A stretch of 64,000 nucleotides of DNA from Aquila chrysaetos chrysaetos (GCF_900496995.4 NC_044006.1:30627120-30691119), one strand, 5' to 3'; positions 13,614-27,905 are shown, counted from the first letter of the stretch. The notes: generated by a model not told the origin, from the sequence alone. Numbers and translations are program-made.

Positions 13614-14873
13614 GTAACTCATGTCAGTGCATGGGAGAGTGTGTTAGGGAAATCAGGACAGATTCAGCAGTCCGAGAAAGGCAAGGCTGCTGCAGCTCTG
13701 TGCCCGCAGGTCCAACCAGTAGCAAGGCTGAGGCTCTCCTGGGATAGCCCTGGAGGGACCTACACCTTTCTTCTGAGTCCTTAATTTGGGTTGTGCCTGC
13801 CTTTGTGCCCCTGTGCTCCCCTGGGCTTGTGGAGATGGGACTTGATGGGCTGACGGCTCCTGTGATGGACCTGGGAGCAGCATGGGCAGGGTATTGTTTG
13901 AGCTCCCCCTCCTGCCATTGCCTCTCTGTGCTTCTCTGTGGAGATGAGCTTTATCACATAACCTAACAGGGCTTTCTGGAGAAATAGGCAGAGAAAGTAA
14001 TGGATTTCTCTTGTTTCCTGGCACCATGTCCTATCAATAGCATTAGTTTGTGTTATGTAAAACGTGGTGGTCAAGCTATGTATCTGTATCTGGCCTGCTG
14101 CCTTTTCTTCTGCAACCTCTGAGGAGCTAGGGAACAGCTACTAGAGCAGACCCTGCAGCTGGGCAGCCAGTTGCCACCTCCTGTCATTGCACGTTGTATT
14201 TCTTCTGTGCACCAGAATAGGATGGTCTGACAGAGAATCTGTGAACATGTTCTCTTCAGGTTGGATACTCCAACAAGTTTCATTAAATGCTTTTTATCCT
14301 AGGCTTCCTTATTGGTCAGGTGCTACCTACCTAGTCTTTTTGCTTTCTCTGCTCCCAGTTACATTGTTGTAAATCAGGAGAAATCCTCTCAATCAGTCAA
14401 AGAAAAAGGTCATGTTTCCTTCTTTCTTCACCTTTATATCATTATTACCCCGCTGACTTGAATTCCCAAAGAAATATAGGACAGTGACTCCTGGGACTTG
14501 TGGCTTAACCCAAACCCACCCAAAGTTAAGAGCAGGGTGGAGGAGAAAGGTTGTTAATTTCCATGCACATTGAAAATGAAACCCAAACAACCTGCAGAGC
14601 ATTTTTATTATTTAATGCAATGATTTGTGGTAATGTGGAAAGTAGACTTAGGAGGACTGAGGGGAACAGGGAAAACAGGGAAGGGATTACTCCTTTACAT
14701 TCTTGCACAAGTACTATTTCTTTTCTTAATGTAAGAATCCACTGTGGAGAAGAAAGAAATCCCCATTCCCATATATGCCCTGTGCAATAAACAAACAATT
14801 GTGTTTTCCTGCTTGAAATAAAGTACTAAATATTCTTGCGGTGCTTTTGTGGGTTTTTTGTTTTTTTCCCCAG
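13614..14873 (+). other. AMPH intron
   Basis: A 1.26 kb intron. It ends in a long T-rich tract and a strong acceptor (tttttttccccag). No other feature seen. Confidence 0.7.
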
Positions 14874-15140
14874 GAAAAGGTCAGCAGCATCCCTTCAGTA
14901 GTAATAGAACCAGCATCAAACAACGAGGGGGAGGGAGAAGAACATGACGTCATCGTGAATGAGTCCAAAGATGCCACAGCAGAGATGGGCACTCAGGGCA
15001 CTGACACTTCTCCCAGTGAAACTTCCCAAGTTGGAAGTGAGCAGAAACCCGCTGAAGAAATCCAGGCTGCACCTTCTCAAGAGCAGCCTGTTCCAGCAGA
15101 AGACGCAGCTTCTGCGATGCCACCCGGCTTTCTTTTTAAG
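14874..15140 (+). CDS. AMPH: Amphiphysin linker exon leading into SH3
   Basis: An 89-codon, phase-0 exon. It begins EKVSSIPSVVIEPASNNEGE, continues through a Ser/Thr/Glu-rich segment (TQGTDTSPSETSQVGSEQKP), and ends with AMPPGFLFK, the characteristic lead-in to the amphiphysin SH3 domain. The next exon continues VEVLHDFEAA in the same frame. The donor is AAG|gtctgc, a weak match to GTRAGT. The frame stays open for 11 codons past it to a TGA, so intron retention would truncate the protein before SH3. Confidence 0.92.
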
Positions 15141-16923
15141 GTCTGCTTCTTCATTCTTCTTTTAGACATCCCTTGAGATCTGTAGATGTGTCTGTCTGCA
15201 CAGGTAGTGTGATGGTTTCTTGAGGCCAAAGGATGCTTAGTTTAACAGCCAGACACATGCACACACAAATACACACAAACACAACTTTAACATTGTGTTG
15301 TTGCTTCATACATGAAGTCTGAGAAGATACATTTTCTGCACACAGTTGTTGCTGTGCATATCCCTATGTAGCTGTAAGACTCACTGAAGTACAAGAACCC
15401 TTTCATCTCAGCAAATTACTACTGAAAATTAACATATTGAGTAAAACTGCATTGCCACAGACTTAGTCAGCAATATTGTATGATATATGCTAACAATATA
15501 TCTGATATACTAACAATATATTTGATCTTTAAGGTCCCTTCCAACCCAAACCATTCCATGATTCTATGAATATTAGAAAATAGCATTTTTCTGGCCTGAA
15601 AATCTATAGTGGAAGTTCTGGTTCTATTGAAACCCATGGGACTTCTATAATTCACAGTAATGAAGCCAAGATGTCATTCTGTGACTTTAGTAATATTATA
15701 GTTATAAACTGTTAGGGTAATCAAACAGAAAAGTTTAACGAGGCATAAGAGAAATTCTCTCCTTGGCTGGCAGCACCCCTAGGGTTTCCTGGTTCACAAG
15801 GTTCTCTGATAATGCTTCTCACTTCAGAATCACTGAGCAGCAGAAAAGCTCCTTGAGGATGGATGAACTTTACATGCTTCCTATTCTAATTTGCATAGTT
15901 CAGACTAATTAGTCCCATAGCACTCCATAAGTATGCCATTCTTCTTGGTCTATTCTCATTGCTCAATATTTTCAGCAAACTTTGAGAATAACATTAAGGT
16001 GAGGCTGAGCAGTATCATGCAACTCTGACTCAGACATGCTGACATAGTTCATCTTTTGTTTTTCATCACACTCTCTTGGGTCAGACATAAATAAGGAGAA
16101 GCAGAATATATAGCCATCTGGTTCTTGATGCCATTTTCTTTCATTATTGCAGAGTTACCATGGAAGTGGCTGTGCTTTGAGAAAATTAGAATAGCATATC
16201 TCTTAAGGAGGTAGAACCATTTAGTTAAAATGGTCTGTTCATGATGACATGCTGATCCTGCCAGTGTTTTAATAATCACCCCTTTGAAAGACAGATATTT
16301 TTGGCATACCCATCTGCCAGTAAATGGGAGCTCTTTCCAGTGCAAGCATGAAGTAGTGTTCCCATTACTCGCCTCTTTGATCACCTGTTGAAATGGGTGC
16401 TGTACGTCCCCCTCAAATTTCCATGGATGTTTACAGCAAGAATAATATCCAGTGGTCACAATAAGAGAACGGGAGAGAGTCTGAAATATTCACTCCTGGG
16501 AGTCTTTCCCAATTTTACTTGCAAAATCCTGCCACCCCTCTCTCAGATCTAGTAATGATAGTGGGGAATGAAAGAAAGTTCCTTACACAGAAGGAATAAA
16601 GGTGGCAGGACTTGTGGGGTGTTGCAGTATCATCTGTCCTTGAGATCCTGTAACCTTGGGAAAGGATCTTAGGTTTCCTGTGGTAGCCTCAGGAAGACTT
16701 ACTTAACTCTGTCCCTGCTTCTAAGGATATGAATACAAAACTTTGACATGAATCAATGTCAACATTAATGATTTGAATGTACCTGTCTATAGCCACATTT
16801 GCATAAAGAAGGCACATTATTCTTTCTTTTTTTTTTTTCTGCAATATAGATTTAACAGATAATTCTGTTGAGAAAATATCTCCATTTAGATCATGTCTAT
16901 ATGTTCGGTGTTATTTTCTTCAG
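15141..16923 (+). other. AMPH intron
   Basis: A 1.8 kb intron containing a CA-rich simple repeat (about 15252-15283) and a short CR1 3' end. Confidence 0.65.
15523..15569 (+). mobile_element. CR1 LINE 3' end fragment
   Basis: The segment gatctttaaggtcccttcc, then aacccaaaccattccatg, then attctatga is the canonical 3' terminus of avian CR1 retroposons. Only about 47 bp of CR1 is recognisable, so this is a severely 5'-truncated or eroded copy in sense orientation to AMPH. It is one of two elements that point to a bird genome. Confidence 0.82.
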
Positions 16924-17025
16924 GTTGAAGTTCTACACGATTTCGAGGCAGCTAACAGTGATGAGCTGAATTTAAAAAGAGGAGATATTGTACTAGTAAT
17001 TCCTTCTGAGACCACAGCTGATCAG
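16924..17025 (+). CDS. AMPH: Amphiphysin SH3 domain, first exon
   Basis: A 34-codon, phase-0 exon with acceptor tttcttcag and donor GTAAAA. It encodes the N-terminal half of the SH3 domain. VLHDFEAANSDELNL is the ALYDY-like strand and acidic RT loop, and KRGDIVLVIP is the following strand pair. In amphiphysin this domain binds proline-rich tails of dynamin and synaptojanin during clathrin-mediated synaptic vesicle endocytosis. That partner role is family knowledge; the fold motifs are visible here. Confidence 0.95.
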
Positions 17026-19795
17026 GTAAAAACATGTAGTTCTTTCTTTTGTTGACATTTTTGTTTCTCTCAACTTTTTTCTCACAGATTATAGTTAATG
17101 GGAATGTGTGTTCAAAATGTCATTACTGTTAGAAAACGTGAAGATTTTGTCTTTGTACTTGGTTTCATTTGAGACTAAGTAGCACAGTTGGCTACAGCTA
17201 AAGTTCCAGATATATGCTACTAGCAGTATCCAACATCAGCATATTTTCTAGAGCTTTTTTTATGCTACTTCATGGTGGATTTTATACAGGCACACATGTA
17301 CACAAAGACTTAATACAGAAGACGACTTACAAATTGTGCATTATGTTGCTTTATATCATCTTGTCTTAATATTGCAGTAGAATTGATTACATGGTCCCTA
17401 GATGTTCACAGTTCTTACACGTGAATTTGGAGAAATAATACAAATTCACCCACAGAGAGCACTGACACTTCACACAAATTGTGCTGTCCTACAGCCAAAA
17501 TGTATGGAGATGCTGCTATGTGTGCTGCATGCCTCTACAGCTAACTCTGCCCTCTGGAAGCCTGAACCTGAATTAAACAACAGTTTAATTTCTTATAAGA
17601 CATCTAATTTTGTTTTAACAGTGCATTTCAGGTGAATTTTTAAACAATTTTATTCCATGTGTTAAATTGAATTACAGTGAAGTGAATTGATTTTTGGCCA
17701 CTGCTTTAAAAGAGAAGACCGTCCTGCACACTGTTAGCACCAGCCACTTCACAGGCATCTGTTAGCGCCAGTAGTATTGGTGAAAAGTCTCCCGTTGATT
17801 TGGGGGTTGAGAAGTGGGGGACTGGATCCTGTCTAGTCACGTAGCTAAGAGCACTGCTCTGAATGAACAGTATTTCTTAAAATACGTCTAAATACTAATG
17901 CCCTAAGCACATATGAGTGCTGGGGACTGTATTTGAAATTGTTTTGATGGTGATGCTGTCCAAAGGTAGGTAATAAGCAGTGTTCATCATCTCAGCTGAG
18001 CTTTCTTTTAATACAAGAGACAAGTAATTGTTTTTTGTGTTCGTGTTTCATTTTTTTTGTTTCAGAATAAAAGATATTTTTTTCAGCAGAGCACTTTGCT
18101 CTTTTTATAGGGATAGATTCTGTTATCCTTACTCAAATTATGCTGCGTCTTACTTCATGGGCAGTTCAACTGATTTCATTATCAGTATTTGCAGAATAGG
18201 ACACTGCTGTAAGGATAGCAAAATCTGCTCTCTTGTCTTCAGTCTGTTTTTCTTAGGACGTTATGTATTAAATATGCTTAATCTTCACTTGGTGAATCCA
18301 TGAAATATGTTCTTCTCTTGTGGTGTGCACCGAAATTCCATTAGCATTAATTGGAGTAAATTGTGTGCAATGATGGAGAAAATAAACCTTTATGTATTCA
18401 TGTTTCTGAAACCATTCTGGTAATATCTTTATTACACAGTACATATTTGCCCTTCATGTTTAACATCACCATAAAGTTTAATCTTTTTGTCCTTTGCCAG
18501 GTACTTTGTTGATTTAGAGTCTTTGTATATAGAGTCTTTTTATCTTTGTTATTCTTTAGTCTCCTTCAAAATTGACCTGTCTAAAACCATAATTCTAATA
18601 TAGCTGATAATATCAGCCTGTGTTCCCCATTTGAAGCAAACCAGTCCCACCCAGTGGCTTCAGTTTTTCCATTAGTCTTGAGTTGAAGTTATTATCCAGT
18701 AAAACTGTTCATTCCTTCATACAGTGTATGCTGCCTGTGCTAGAAAGCTGCAGTTCCTCTCTCCTTTCTCTCAGATATTCCATGTGCTTCAAAAACATGT
18801 ACCCAGCCAATGCCATCCATAAGCTGTATCTGCTTTAATGATGTTTATTTTGGGGCAGAGAGCCAGTACACCACCACATGCAGCCACTGAGCAATCATGG
18901 CTTGGTGGTATATGTGAAGATCTGTTCAAGCTACTCTATCTCCTTGGGTACCCTTTGTGCAGTAAGAATATGGCAGCATTAGAAATTCTGTTTGTCATGG
19001 CTTTACTCTGGCTCCTGTTCCTGAAAGGAACAAAGCATGGAGTTGCTGAGGTACTGAGATGAGAATAGGTTGATCATTTTTGAAAATACTGAATTGATTT
19101 TATTCTAGGTAGAATTGATCACACTGAAGAGAACCCAGAACTTTCTAATAAGAAATCTCTCTCTTGATTGCATGGACTGCTGGTGATTTGTTTGCCATTT
19201 TGCATGTCAAATTCTGGTTTAGGTTTCCAGGAGTTTTTTGAAAAATAATTGCATATTAACTAAGTTTGAGTTTCTAGAGATAGTAATTCAGAGATTACAA
19301 GAATTGTTATTTCTTCTGCCTGCTGATATATGAACGAGAGAAAAGAACTCCCAGGGGAAAAAATTCAGATTGAAAACTATTTTTTTTCCCCCCATCTGTG
19401 TTATTGTGTAATATTTCTGGCCCACTGCTATGTTCTTATTGTGCAAGTGTGCCAATATTATTGTGGCAACTTTGAAAAAGTCTCAACAGAGATTTGCACA
19501 AATGCAGATCTGGTGTAATTAATATGGGGTGACCTGGAAAACTGATTATCCAGTTTTCAGTTCAGCTAAGTATTAGATAGGCTAAAGGCCGTATAATATG
19601 CTCACAGTCACTCGGTCTCACAAAATTGTGGTCTGGCAGAACAAAGAAAACAGTCTTTGCAAAATCAGAGGCTGCTTTTTAACCAAAGCACCAAATCTTT
19701 TAGCCATGTGACTCTGAAACGTCTTCAGGTCTGAAGCTCATAGCAAGGAAGGGGGGAGACCTGAAGTTTAAGAGACTCTCTGTTTTTCCTTGCAG
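17026..19795 (+). other. AMPH intron
   Basis: A 2.8 kb AT-rich intron that splits the SH3 domain. No other feature seen. Confidence 0.7.
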
Positions 19796-19903
19796 GAGGC
19801 TGGCTGGTTGACAGGCATTAAGGAATCCGAGTGGCTTCAGTACAGAGATGCAAATAGTTATAAAGGACTTTTCCCAGAGAACTTCACACGCCATCTGGAG
19901 TAG
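19796..19903 (+). CDS. AMPH: Amphiphysin SH3 domain, terminal exon and stop
   Basis: 35 codons and a TAG stop. EAGWLTGIKESEWLQY carries the SH3 GWxxG-type ligand-groove tryptophan, and YKGLFPENFTRHLE carries the conserved FPxNF strand that closes the fold; the protein ends four residues later. The acceptor is tttttccttgcag. It continues the frame of the exon ending TADQ. This fixes the 3' end of AMPH and its + orientation. Confidence 0.96.
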   Translation, partial: EAGWLTGIKESEWLQYRDANSYKGLFPENFTRHLE

Positions 19904-20978
19904 TTCTCCGCTCCGGCAGACGAATGTGGTACGAAGCTCAGTCAGTAGGTTTTTAACCTCTTTGAAACACAGGAGCCCACCTTTTTGTAGTTTAAGCTGT
20001 TAATGGTTTACAGACTGGTGCCAGACAAAGCTTGTTGAAACATATCAAAATGAGCATGAATGCAAACAGTTAAGCTAGCAATTTCTGAAGCAGTACATGA
20101 AAAAAAATCAAATAAAAAAGAAATGTCCTTATTTGTTCACATGTACGTGGCAACAGGTTTGTTTGTGCTTTGTCAGAGCTATGGTGATCCTGTATTTGGT
20201 CCTTTCCCATGAAATCTGAAATTAGCCTCCTCAATACCAAAACCTTAACTTCTCTGCACTAAGTGTATTGTATTGAGTTGCACTGCAGAAGATTTAATTA
20301 GTTATCCTGTAGTAATGAGGTCAAACTATTATAAGTTTCATGTGTTTAAAAAAAATAATTAACTGCTGCAACGTTTTTCAATGTTATTTTTGGACATGCA
20401 TAATATATATACACACAAGAACTTACATGTGTATATATAAGTGCATATGGATATATATGCATTTTCACGACTTCATCGTAGTTCTTTGGCTGTGTAGTAT
20501 CATGAGTACATGCATTGCTCTTTCACTGTCTGGCATTACAGGAAATGGTTTTGTTCTAAAGCAAAACTAGCTGCTCCATTGCCAAAACATGATACAGTAT
20601 CTGTGTTTGTAATGTGAAATTTTCATTCTGAGATGATGAATAACATCATGTTCAAAGCTGCTAAACCTTTGAGAAGGCATGGCTCAGTCTCCTCTTCCAG
20701 CTGCAGTAGTTACAATGAGATAGTCTGGAGGGGGAGCTGTTATGATGCTAATCTATACTTTTTTATTTAATTGGCTGAATAAATTAAAAAAAAAGAAACA
20801 GAACTAATCTCTGAGAAGAAATAAACACAATATATTTTCACTATATGTATTTATGCAGCGTACCTTCACAGATCCTTTTAAAATAAGATGTATAATGTAT
20901 CCTGTATCAAAAAGTCATCTGTAACTTATGTTTTCCAGTGCTGTGTCATTAAAAATAAACCTTTGATCCAAAGAAGCT
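19904..20978 (+). other. AMPH: AMPH 3' untranslated region
   Basis: AT-rich sequence after the stop, with AATAAA-type signals near 20112, 20778 and 20954. The extent is inferred from the last signal. It includes a (TA/CA) patch at 20400-20460. Confidence 0.6.
20954..20959 (+). terminator. Poly(A) signal AATAAA, probable AMPH 3' end
   Basis: Canonical hexamer followed 17-40 bases downstream by a GT-rich stretch (gctgtttcttctgtggtgct), the expected layout for cleavage and polyadenylation. Earlier AATAAA copies at about 20112 and 20778 could serve as alternative sites. Confidence 0.6.
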
Positions 20979-23900
20979 GTTTCTTCTGTGGTGCTTTTGA
21001 AGGTTTTTAACACTGAAGTTCATATGGTTTATATGTTGTATTAGAGAATCTAATGTTAATTTAATACCTCTTTTTCCAAAGGAACACAGCATAACAGGTG
21101 CACTTGCTCTCAACCCTAGTTGTGGCCAGAGCTCCAAAAGGTCTGAACCCCAGCTTAGCACATCTCCTAGCTGCTCCTCCTGTTCTAGACTCTGACTGCC
21201 AGCTAATATCTGTCCACAAGCACCAAGGGCGCTTGTCTGTGTATGACCATCACTCAACTGAAGATTGCTACCTCTCAGTAATTTTTCACTTGTCCATTTA
21301 CTTTGTGTAGAAAGAAGGTTCTCCATGAATCTGCCCTATTGTGTTTGCTGATGCATAGAAGCTGCAAATATTTAGGAGCAGCTACATTTTCCTAGCAATT
21401 CAGTTATTTTTCATGATATTTTGGTTGGGGGCTCATTTTGTGTGCGAACGGTATGTGTTTCCGCTCTATTTATAATTTTTCAGATTTCAGTTGAAGAAAC
21501 AGTGGTTTTGTTGCTCTGGAAGAGGAGGAAAGTTGGTTTGTCTCTTTTTCAGAATACACTAGCTTTCGAAAGCAAGTCTAATGATAGCTGTGTTCTGTGA
21601 AATAGGTGAATGGCTCAACTGTGATAGCTGGGATTTTGGCTTTGAAATGTCACAATGAGCAATCAGAGTCTAAGGAGGTTGCAGGAAAGCTCTTTGGTTT
21701 TCTGTTCATTCCTTTAACAGGTTTGGCAGTCAGTAGTGATCCAGGGCCAAGAATCTCATCAGGGAAACAACTTTCTTTTGGTTTTGGTGTGTTACAATAA
21801 ATTCCAGACTCCAGTGCACCACTTTGAGGTGGTCATAATAACCTATTACACCTGATTTGTGGTGAGACTCTGATGACCTCCAGGCCAGTTTCCTGCTTAA
21901 CTACATCTCAACACTTGCATTTCAGTAATAGCTACTCTACAGATCACTGCAACAGACCGGTACTGGACGATGGAGCCTCAGTTTCCCTGTGGACACCATG
22001 TCACTTCTGCTTTGACTGGGACCTACAATCAAGTGAGACCATCATGCGTGACAGCCGTAACCCTAAAGAAGCAGAGGATGCTATGATCAGCCCAAAGCAT
22101 TTTTTACCCAGTGCTGATTGTGTGTAGTTACCTTTATGCCCTCTTGGTGCTAGAAGTACCAAAGTCAAAGTCAACACCCTATGTCCTTGATACCGGTCAA
22201 TGTGCCAAATCCACTGGTAAGGGGTTTGCAGCACACTGGAGGTTGTATGTAGATAGGAAAGGTCTCTGGTCTACAGCAAAGAGCTTTCATGGTTTCTTCT
22301 GACATGCTCTTCAGAAATACTTCTTGACTCTACTCTTCATTTCTTAATTCCACCTCAGTATAAAGAAAAATATAATTTCAAAAACCATCAAATGTCCACA
22401 TCTTGCTGCAAGGACTGTTGTTATTTGCTGGCAATAAGAAGATGTACTGATAATGTCCCAAAAGCCATGCTATTACACGATGCCTGTGTCATTTAAGTGC
22501 TGCAGGTTACTGTGGATGTGGCATATCATTCTGACATTAAGTATGTCTTCATATCTCATGCACCTCAGAGCCACAAAGCAAATAGATGTCTTGCAGGAAG
22601 GATGAGAAGAATTATTAATGTTATATCTTCAAAATTCCTTGCAAAATTCCATATACTAAGATGATAGATATTAAAGGAAGGACATTGATAAGTTAGCCAG
22701 AATGATAATTTTACTAATTTTCCCTTCTAAAAGAAGGAGTTCATGAATAGAAATGTATTTATCATTTTGGGTTAACAGCTGTTTCTCATATTTGATTTCT
22801 TCTTACTCTAGTTTTGTTAGTTAGTCAGACTTACCTCTCAGGCACTTTGATGTCTGCAGCTCCTGAGATGAGTAGTGTAAAATAAGTGTATTTCTCTGTG
22901 ATCTATAGAAGCTTATTCTAGGGCAAGCAAGGGAAATTCTTTCCAGTATGTACTGCAGTTACATACCAGTGATACCCTCCCCCCTGGCGTTATATCAGCC
23001 CACAATTATTTCTCCCTTTTCTTGGATTTTTCTGATGAACACACCACATTGGTCTTGGCAAATTACCAAATTTCATGCTTTGGGAGTGATTGTAAAACAA
23101 TAACCCATTGTATCTTGGTTTCTCTAAAGACTTATTTATGCCTAAGGCAGCACACACTACTAACCTTGTACAGCACCTATAATTTCTAATTCTACATAAA
23201 ATAAACCCTTGAAAGATTTAGGGATCCAATCTCCTGATCCCGCAGGCTGATTATGCATGGTGTGGCCTTGGAAGTAAGACAAAATAACTGAAGATGGAGG
23301 AACATCTCATGCGACTGAACAAATAAATTGTGTATTTGCAGCTCATCTACCTGGTTTACAGCCTTTCATGACTAATGAAAAATGCATAAGCTGAATGACA
23401 CTTCTGTCCCTTTTCTCCTCCTCCTCCTCCTCTTCTCCCCACCTTGCTCCACCTCTTCCAGACATCACAGCTGAGTGCATCTGTCTCCGCCGCAAGAAGA
23501 GGGAGGGGAGGCTTGGGGGGGTACGGTCCTACGCAGATTGCGTGGCATTTGATTCCAGGATGCTCTCGTTACTGATGCCCTAATGCCAGAAAGACGTGAA
23601 ATAAATCATAGTCTTATTAAGCTCATGCTTAATGAAAATTTCTTAGTGTCTTGCTGACACAAAGGCATCAAAACAAAGTCACCGGGACGGGTAGGTTAGA
23701 TGGGTGGGGTTGGGAAAGAGCAGCCACCGGCTGTAGGAACAGTTTACAAGGCTCTCCCCTCTTGCACGCCCATGTGCAGCCAGAGCATGAGCAAGTATTA
23801 GAGCTGTAGTAGCTGGAAGTACCCCAGCAGCCTCCAGATCACCACAGTTTGCTGCTTGAAGGACAAAATCTGGTTTTACTGTTAGTTTTTAAAACAGATT

Positions 23901-26900
23901 TAAAAGATCTGTCTTTTTGTATTTAAAACACTAAGGTGACAGTTGATGAAACACCAACCAGTAAGCCAACCCCCGGCTACAGGAAGTAGTTACTTCGATT
24001 AATTAGGCAAGGTCACATTGCTGAAAGCTGCGCAATAGAGCGTGAAGGTGGTTTTCCAGCCGGCTCTAGGCAGCAGTGCCACTGTGAGCTCTGAGGTGCG
24101 CTCTGGTGGCGAGACGTTTGCCGCAAGCGAGGGGACTGCGATGGACTTGGTGCACGCAAGCCAGTGACACTACGTGGCAGCCGCTTCGCTTCTGTTTTAA
24201 ACCCCAGCTCTTTCTGGAGTAAGGAAATCCTGTTTAATTAGGAAGAGGAATTTTAGGAAATGGCATGTTCTCAGTCCAAGTTTAGAATTAGAGGATATGT
24301 ATGAAGTGGGCTATGGTTTTGGACTCAGCATCTCGCTAAATGTATAGATGTATGACGAGACAGTCACTTTCCAAAGATTCCTCTCTCAGGTTGTCACCCA
24401 TGTGATTGCAGCTCTGATGCTATATTTGTGTGTACCATGTCTCCAGCAGCACTTGATATACATCTGTGTTTCTCTGGCATGGATCTCTTCACTCTGACCT
24501 GTTTAATCAGCACTGAAGCATCATATGGGGAAAACTGCAGTGCTTTCCAAATTTAAATGTCTCCTGTAACTGACAGGAAGACCTCATAATTAGCATTAAT
24601 TTAGCAAAAAAAAAAAAAAAAAATCATCCCAAAGGGAATTGTGCTGCATATTCAGATGCTTAACACCAGTTAAAGGAAACTTTAATGAAAGAAAATACCC
24701 AGACAGTAGTAAAAGTGCAGCTCTGTGCGTATACATGATTTCTGCCCAGCCACAGGCACTAAATAAAATGCCGAGAACAGCAAAGTAGCTTGTAGCCACC
24801 AGAAACAGAGTCTTCAGGAGTCAGTAAGACCCACATCTGCTGAAGAGGGTCAGCAAATGCATATGTCCTCAACCTGGTTTTAGAGGAGAAAACAGGCTGG
24901 GGTCTCTTTTGGTGCTGTCAGAGCATAGGCTTTGGTGCAAGCCAGGCTAACCCCAGGTTGCTAATAGTGCCTCTACATTTGCCTAGACAGGCTGCGTGTA
25001 GTACAAGGTATAATTGGACCAAGAACATCACATCAAAACACTGGAAAGGTAAATAGTTACATACTTCAATTATTACATTTCCAAGGCATATGCTACAAAG
25101 GAGAAGGTGAATGTACTCCAGGCTTCCTATACTTCATTTATTTCAGGTAATTATTCATAAGAAAGCCAAATTCTCTACATAAGTTTTTAAATTTAAACAC
25201 ATTCAGCTGCAATGGAAGGAAGAATCTGGCTGTGTGTCATTGAATGAAAAAAAAAAAAATGTGTAATCCTGAGAAATAAGCTGTGTGGGTTAAGACAAAA
25301 TCGCCAAATGGGAAGGTCACACAAAATTCTCTCTCTCAGTGGCTAAAATCTGACAGACCTCATACCTAGCACAGGGCTGTGACTCCTAAGGTCCTGTAGA
25401 GATATAAATGAAAGTGGAAATTGTCCATAGTCATTGGCAGGGATTCAAAACACTATTTTAAGCCTAGCCTATAAGATGTTTTACAGGAGAGGCTGTATAA
25501 ATGCTGAGAATCTTCGGGTATCTCCTAGGCCAAGAAAGAACATCACACTGCTGTCCACCTAAAAAGTACTCATGAAAATAAAAATTACTGATTCACAACT
25601 ATTTTGCTTAAAAATTCAGAGTATTGTAGGAATTCTTAGCATCCTTCCATGCCTATGGATGTTATACAGCATCTACACACCTGCTCAGAAAGGACTTCTA
25701 AGGGTTTTACTCCTTCATACCCAGCAGAGGGTGGTAAATGCTAGAATTTGCATTTGCCAAATTAGCTATCATTTGGATCAATCTTCAGCTGTGAGTTTGT
25801 TTCATTAATGTCTCTCATTATCAGAATATTTCTCAAACCTGCAGACACACAGGGCAAATTCAGTGCAATAACAGAAGCAAAACTGGTTTTACGTTCAGCG
25901 TAACTGGCTACTTCATCCTGCAGGCAAACAAAGACAGAAAAGTACATTATCAAGATGCACCGTAAGTTGTTACAGCAACATATCCTTGCATCTCATACGT
26001 ATTAAAAGTCATGCTGTATGCTAAACATGGTAAATCTGCACCAAGCAACAAGTTAGCTGATTGAATTCAAAGAGACAATGCTGGTTTAAGAGGAAAAAAT
26101 AATTTTATATGCTACCTCTGCTTAAAATAATTTTATAGTCTACCTGTGTTTAAATAAATAGCTAAGAGTCATTTACTGTGGGAAAACATTTTAAAACAAA
26201 AAAAGTCTTCATTTTCTGGCTCCTTCACACTATTTTGACCTTATAAAGCCAGTTTCCCTCGTAATTTTCTTACATGTCTCCTCCTGTCTCCATCTCTCTC
26301 TGTTCAACCTACTCATGGCTTGTCCAGGTTTCACTGGTGTGACTGAAAACCCTGCTCGACTTGTGTTTCTTAAGTGTTAGTGCTGCAGTATTTGATTTTC
26401 AGCCAAAACAGCACTGATAAATGAATGTTTGCAGTCTTTAATGTTGGAGTGCTCAAAACCAGCAAGCCATTCACTCCTCAGTTACCTGACACTGGCTCTT
26501 GAGGCTACAAAAACACTGCACTAAACCACCTCTCCCCTAAATGGAGTCCTCGAAACAATAAAGGAGGTAGAGAGGAGACTTGTAGGGATAACACCAGTAA
26601 GCAAAATATTCCACCATTTTTCTATACCACCTGCTCAATTTAGGTCTGCAAAATATACAAATTCATAGCATTCCTACCTTTTTGTTCTGCCCTTTTCTGA
26701 GAGTGCTGGGGAGGGGGGAGGTACTGCCAGGAAATGTGAGATGAGGGTTTCTAGACAGATCTGAGCCATGCAGGGTCTCTGGCCAAATGCTGCTGCCTAT
26801 TCCATGATCCCTTCCCCTGCCCCAGCTTTTTCTGAAATAAGGAAGAGCCCACGCATGGTTTTCATCATTCTCATAGGATTTCCTCTCCGAGATGTAGGTG

Positions 26901-27905
26901 GGTTAAAGCTGGGAATAGATATCAGCAGGAGGCAATGCAGAAGTCCGACAGTGCAGTGTTGGGAGTCAGAAGTGACTTGAACGCAGTGGTCTCTCTGCAT
27001 GCTTCTTGTCTGCCTTTCAAGGAAATGCAATGTGCAGTCTTTACCCTTTGAAGACTGTTTCACTCTTCTGATTTACCAAATGGGAACTAATCTGACATTT
27101 TGTCCAGGGTTTTTCCCGCCTCTCAAATACCAAACACTTCGTAGAGCTCCCTTTCAGTGGAAGGAGGCAACCCCCACCTTCCCAGGCTTTCACGCCTGGG
27201 ACATGAGGACATGACCACGCATCCCCTCTCAGCCCTGCTGTGTGCCCATGTCCCCTTTCTTTTGCTGTCAAAGCCTGAAACTTTCTGATAGGCTTGAAGC
27301 AACAAGAGCTGCTGAGGCTCCTTATTATCTTATCAGAGGGTTTAGGACTTTGTGTCTCATCTTGGTCTTTCAGCCCTGGAATACTCCTTGCCTGGGAGCA
27401 CACAATGCTGCTGGCCCTTGAGGAGCAGCAGCAGGGACACGGAAGCCTCCTCAGCTTGTCTCTTTGCCTGTAAGTACACATTTCTTTCCATATTTTTAAA
27501 AGTTTTTAAAGGTCCTGGTCATTGTTTATATAGGGCCATGTGTCTGATGCCCTACAAGGTAATGTTATATTCCAGAGAGCAAAAATTGCTTTACTGTGCA
27601 GAAACTAGGGAACAGAAGAGAAAATTACGGTCCACAGGTGGTCAGAGAAGTATGGATGCGCAGCAAGCTCGTGCGCTGATTTGCCAAGGCTGCAGCATAT
27701 CTAGGTACTCCTCAGCGAGTGTAAGACGTCGGTGTGAGACTTCTCTCCTTTGTACCATCAGCGATGCGCATTGCTCCGGAGGCAGATTCACCTCCTTGTG
27801 AACCCCAGCTGCACATACCCAGGTTAGGGGTGGACATTGCTGCCCCAGGTAGGGGCATATTTCTAACTATGGCCTCCTCATCACTGCTTTCTTTTCACTT
27901 TCCAG
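20979..27905. other. AMPH-TRG intergenic region
   Basis: About 7 kb with no gene that I can support. It contains a (CTC)n-rich pyrimidine stretch near 23410-23440, a more CpG-rich patch near 24050-24190, an A run at 24606-24623, and a GC-rich shift from about 26.7 kb onward. Regulatory elements of TRG could lie here, but I recognise none. Confidence 0.5.

Noticed and set aside
13233..13622. 129-codon open frame antisense to an AMPH exon
   Set aside because: Shadow of the Ala-rich AMPH exon at 13470-13613, whose repeated GCT/GCA/GCG codons leave the other strand open.
27041..27481. 146-codon open frame on the minus strand
   Set aside because: Compositionally driven in a GC-rich patch; no known motif and no support on either side.
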